Source: Pedobacter petrophilus | GTDB lineage: Bacteria > Bacteroidota > Bacteroidia > Sphingobacteriales > Sphingobacteriaceae | Length of the DNA: 64,000 nucleotides | NCBI RefSeq assembly: GCF_009674725.1 | Contig: NZ_WKKH01000009.1 | Coordinates: 62,001-126,000 of the forward strand | Direction: 5' to 3' | Part shown: in pieces, positions 62,393 through 64,000 of the stretch | Position numbering within the stretch: the stretch's first letter is position 1 | Layout: every line of letters begins with the position of its first letter | Notes under the pieces: model-generated | What the model saw: only the letters and a program-made list of their open reading frames with translations | The model's database searches: none | What the model was told of the DNA's origin: nothing | Translations under genes and position numbers: made by a program

Positions 62393-62860
62393 CTATTTCA
62401 GGTTAAAAAAGGCACTTTTCAATTCTTTTTCAGTAAATTCTTTTTCGTAAAATTTTCTGCTTCGTTTATTTACAAATAATGTTGCAGGGATTGCACCAGA
62501 CCATTGTTTATTAATTCGCTGGATATCGGCTTGTCTATCTTGTGTATTTAAAAGGAAAACATCTCCATTAATCCGATTTGCGGCAACAAATGGAATCACT
62601 GTTTTCTGCAGCTTAGATTTAAAATCCAGGCTCACCAGCAACACCTTGACTGGTTTATTTAGCTTAGCAAGCCTGAGCTTTTCAAAATTTGGCAACTCTG
62701 CCACGCAAGGTGCACACCATGTCGCCCAGAAATTAATCACATAGGTCGTATCCTTCCCATTAGCAATGCGCTTATTCAAATCCTCAACGGTAATCAGGTT
62801 TACCTGTGCATTTGCGGTGTAACCAAAAAAGATTATACAAATAATAAAGAATAGTCGCAT
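62393..62860 (-). CDS. TlpA/ResA-like periplasmic thioredoxin
   Basis: The 155-residue protein has a leader ending ANAQ and a thioredoxin fold with the redox pair Cys49/Cys52 in WATWCAPC, and AIPATLFVNKRS with the cis-Pro region. It is smaller than full ResA and has no membrane anchor after cleavage. It reduces disulfides in the periplasm. It is separated from the NlpC gene by 94 nt and probably has its own promoter. Confidence 0.9.
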   Translation of the reverse strand: MRLFFIICIIFFGYTANAQVNLITVEDLNKRIANGKDTTYVINFWATWCAPCVAELPNFEKLRLAKLNKPVKVLLVSLDFKSKLQKTVIPFVAANRINGDVFLLNTQDRQADIQRINKQWSGAIPATLFVNKRSRKFYEKEFTEKELKSAFFNLK

Positions 62861-62954
62861 AGTTATATTAGTAGCTATAAATTATCCAATCCAGGAGGAT
62901 AAGAGATTAGTCGGGAGCCTAAAAAAAATGTGCTCAAGCAGTAGTCAATAATAT

Positions 62955-63458
62955 TTAATTGACGGTTCCTGTTTTCACCAAAGCTTTTTGATAAGCCGGT
63001 AAATTCAGATCATCAACAACCACTCCCCTGTTCGTGCTTGCATGTACAAAGAAACCGTTATTTAAGTAAACGCCAACGTGGTCTACATTTCCTCCTCCAA
63101 AAGAGAAGAAAACCAAATCTCCTTCATCAAGCGCACCATAACTCTTTTTTCTTGCGAAATTTGCCTGATCTCTTGAAACTCTCGGCAGGCTAACCCCATA
63201 AATTTCTTTCTCTAATAAAAATGTAAAACCCGAACAATCTATACCGCTTTTGTCTAAACCGCCGAAACGGTATTTTACGCCTGTCCAGTCGGTTATAAAC
63301 TTATAAAGCGACTTGCTTTTCAAATTTGCCATGGCATCTGCGGCTTTTGCAGCTTTAGTATCACTTCGAACGGTATACTTCCTGCTTCCACAAGATGCTA
63401 AAATCAGTGCAAAAAATAAGATGATAAAGTAAGAATAAAGCTTTTTCGTATTAATCAT
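62955..63458 (-). CDS. NlpC/P60 (C40) lipoprotein peptidase
   Basis: The 167-residue protein from ATG 63458 has a lipobox LASC (Cys23). The NlpC/P60 domain has catalytic Cys75 (GIDCSGFTF), His127 (DHVGVYL) and His139 (FFVHAS), the usual Cys-His-His triad. It cleaves peptidoglycan stem peptides at the inner face of the outer membrane. An upstream in-frame TTG (63512) was rejected. It follows mutS by 57 nt on the same strand. Confidence 0.93.
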   Translation of the reverse strand: MINTKKLYSYFIILFFALILASCGSRKYTVRSDTKAAKAADAMANLKSKSLYKFITDWTGVKYRFGGLDKSGIDCSGFTFLLEKEIYGVSLPRVSRDQANFARKKSYGALDEGDLVFFSFGGGNVDHVGVYLNNGFFVHASTNRGVVVDDLNLPAYQKALVKTGTVN

Positions 63459-63515
63459 ATGTTGTGCATTTCGGCTCAAATTTAGCAAGGGAATCTTCGA
63501 CTTCCAATACAATAA

Positions 63516-64000
63516 CTAATTATCCTTTATTAAACGTTGTATTTCATCAAGCTTTAGTAAGGCCTCAACGGGCGTTAAAGCATTGACATCTAAATTGTTG
63601 AGTGTGTCACGAATTTTCACTAAAACAGGATCATCAATAGCAAACATCTGCAACTGATAAGCCTGGTTTTGAACTTTTTTTATGCTGTCTTTAATGCTTT
63701 GCCCCTCGGTGCGATCGATTTCTAATTTTTTCAAAATCTCATTTGCCCTGCCAATTAATTTGGGTGGCATCCCGGCCATTTTTGCTACGTGAATCCCAAA
63801 ACTATGCTCACTTCCCCCAGGAATGAGCTTCCTAAGGAAAATTACCTTATTCGTCATTTCTTTAACCGACACATTAAAATTCTTGATCCTGGGCATGGTA
63901 TTCGCCAGTTCATTTAATTCATGATAATGCGTTGCGAAAAGTGTTTTTGGTCTCGCCGTAGGATGTTGGTGCAGAAACTCGGCAATGGCCCAGGCAATGG
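63516..64000 (-). CDS. mutS: DNA mismatch repair protein MutS (5' part outside window)
   Basis: The last 161 residues of MutS are visible, running off the right edge. They include [10 protein letters not shown], the [12 protein letters not shown] block with the conserved ATPase His, [25 protein letters not shown] in short blocks, and the C-terminal helical clamp segment. MutS recognises mismatches and starts methyl-independent repair. The gene continues beyond position 64000 and its start cannot be seen. Confidence 0.95.
   Translation of the reverse strand, partial: IAWAIAEFLHQHPTARPKTLFATHYHELNELANTMPRIKNFNVSVKEMTNKVIFLRKLIPGGSEHSFGIHVAKMAGMPPKLIGRANEILKKLEIDRTEGQSIKDSIKKVQNQAYQLQMFAIDDPVLVKIRDTLNNLDVNALTPVEALLKLDEIQRLIKDN

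Overview
The window looks like a chromosomal segment of a Bacteroidota bacterium, most likely a Sphingobacteriaceae/Pedobacter-type organism. The evidence is a SusC/SusD pair with a DUF5689 lipoprotein, several Bacteroidota-restricted families (DUF4890, DUF6580-like, DUF4142), AT-rich DNA, starts mostly without Shine-Dalgarno sequences, and a GOB-like class B3 metallo-beta-lactamase. No rRNA, tRNA, CRISPR array, insertion sequence or prophage was recognised. Almost all the DNA is coding, and many operons end in clear intrinsic hairpins.

Layout. 1-4.2 kb: a truncated MFS transporter, a small lipoprotein, a hotdog protein with an AlbA_2/Schlafen-type protein, and a MATE exporter. 4.2-10.6 kb (minus strand): an outer-membrane-type lipoprotein, a TruC-like pseudouridine synthase, a histone-deacetylase-like hydrolase, bestrophin, kynureninase, a PPOX-fold protein, alkyladenine glycosylase and free-methionine-sulfoxide reductase. 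10.7-13 kb: a CrtA-like protein and small proteins. 13-18.3 kb (minus strand): a vitamin B12 locus with a cobalamin riboswitch, btuB, a DUF6580-like membrane protein, a BtuF-like protein without signal peptide, a sirtuin lacking its zinc cysteines, and a DUF71/COG2102 PP-loop enzyme. 18.6-28.2 kb: PPK2, PBP1A, a 1057-residue protease/propeller/barrel protein, the metallo-beta-lactamase, a divergent GIY-YIG / LexA-like repressor pair with palindromic operators, and a DUF4890 protein.

28.3-37.9 kb (minus strand): a SusC-SusD-DUF5689-metallophosphoesterase-GDPD-SGNH operon that looks like an organophosphate uptake and hydrolysis system. 38.3-39.6 kb: a sterol-desaturase-type enzyme. 39.7-44.3 kb: glucokinase-gnd-zwf-pgl, the oxidative pentose phosphate pathway. 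45.3-48.3 kb (minus strand): ppk1-ppx, then a histone-H1-like protein. 49-52.5 kb: YajQ, GNAT, DUF4142 and a subtilase. 52.6-56.4 kb (minus strand): a Tat-exported PaoABC-type molybdenum hydroxylase. 56.6-64 kb: DUF480, FabF, TetR, AraC, two tandem SDR genes (the first with an in-frame stop), a TlpA-like thioredoxin, an NlpC/P60 lipoprotein and the end of MutS.

The main integrative idea is phosphate. Four polyphosphate-linked genes (PPK2, PPK1, PPX and a PPGK-like glucokinase) share the window with the organophosphate SusCD operon. The susC and ppk1 promoters carry a similar TTAAnnAnATGTTAA element placed 11-12 nt upstream of a -7-like box, which suggests a shared Pho-type regulator. This is inference from sequence only.
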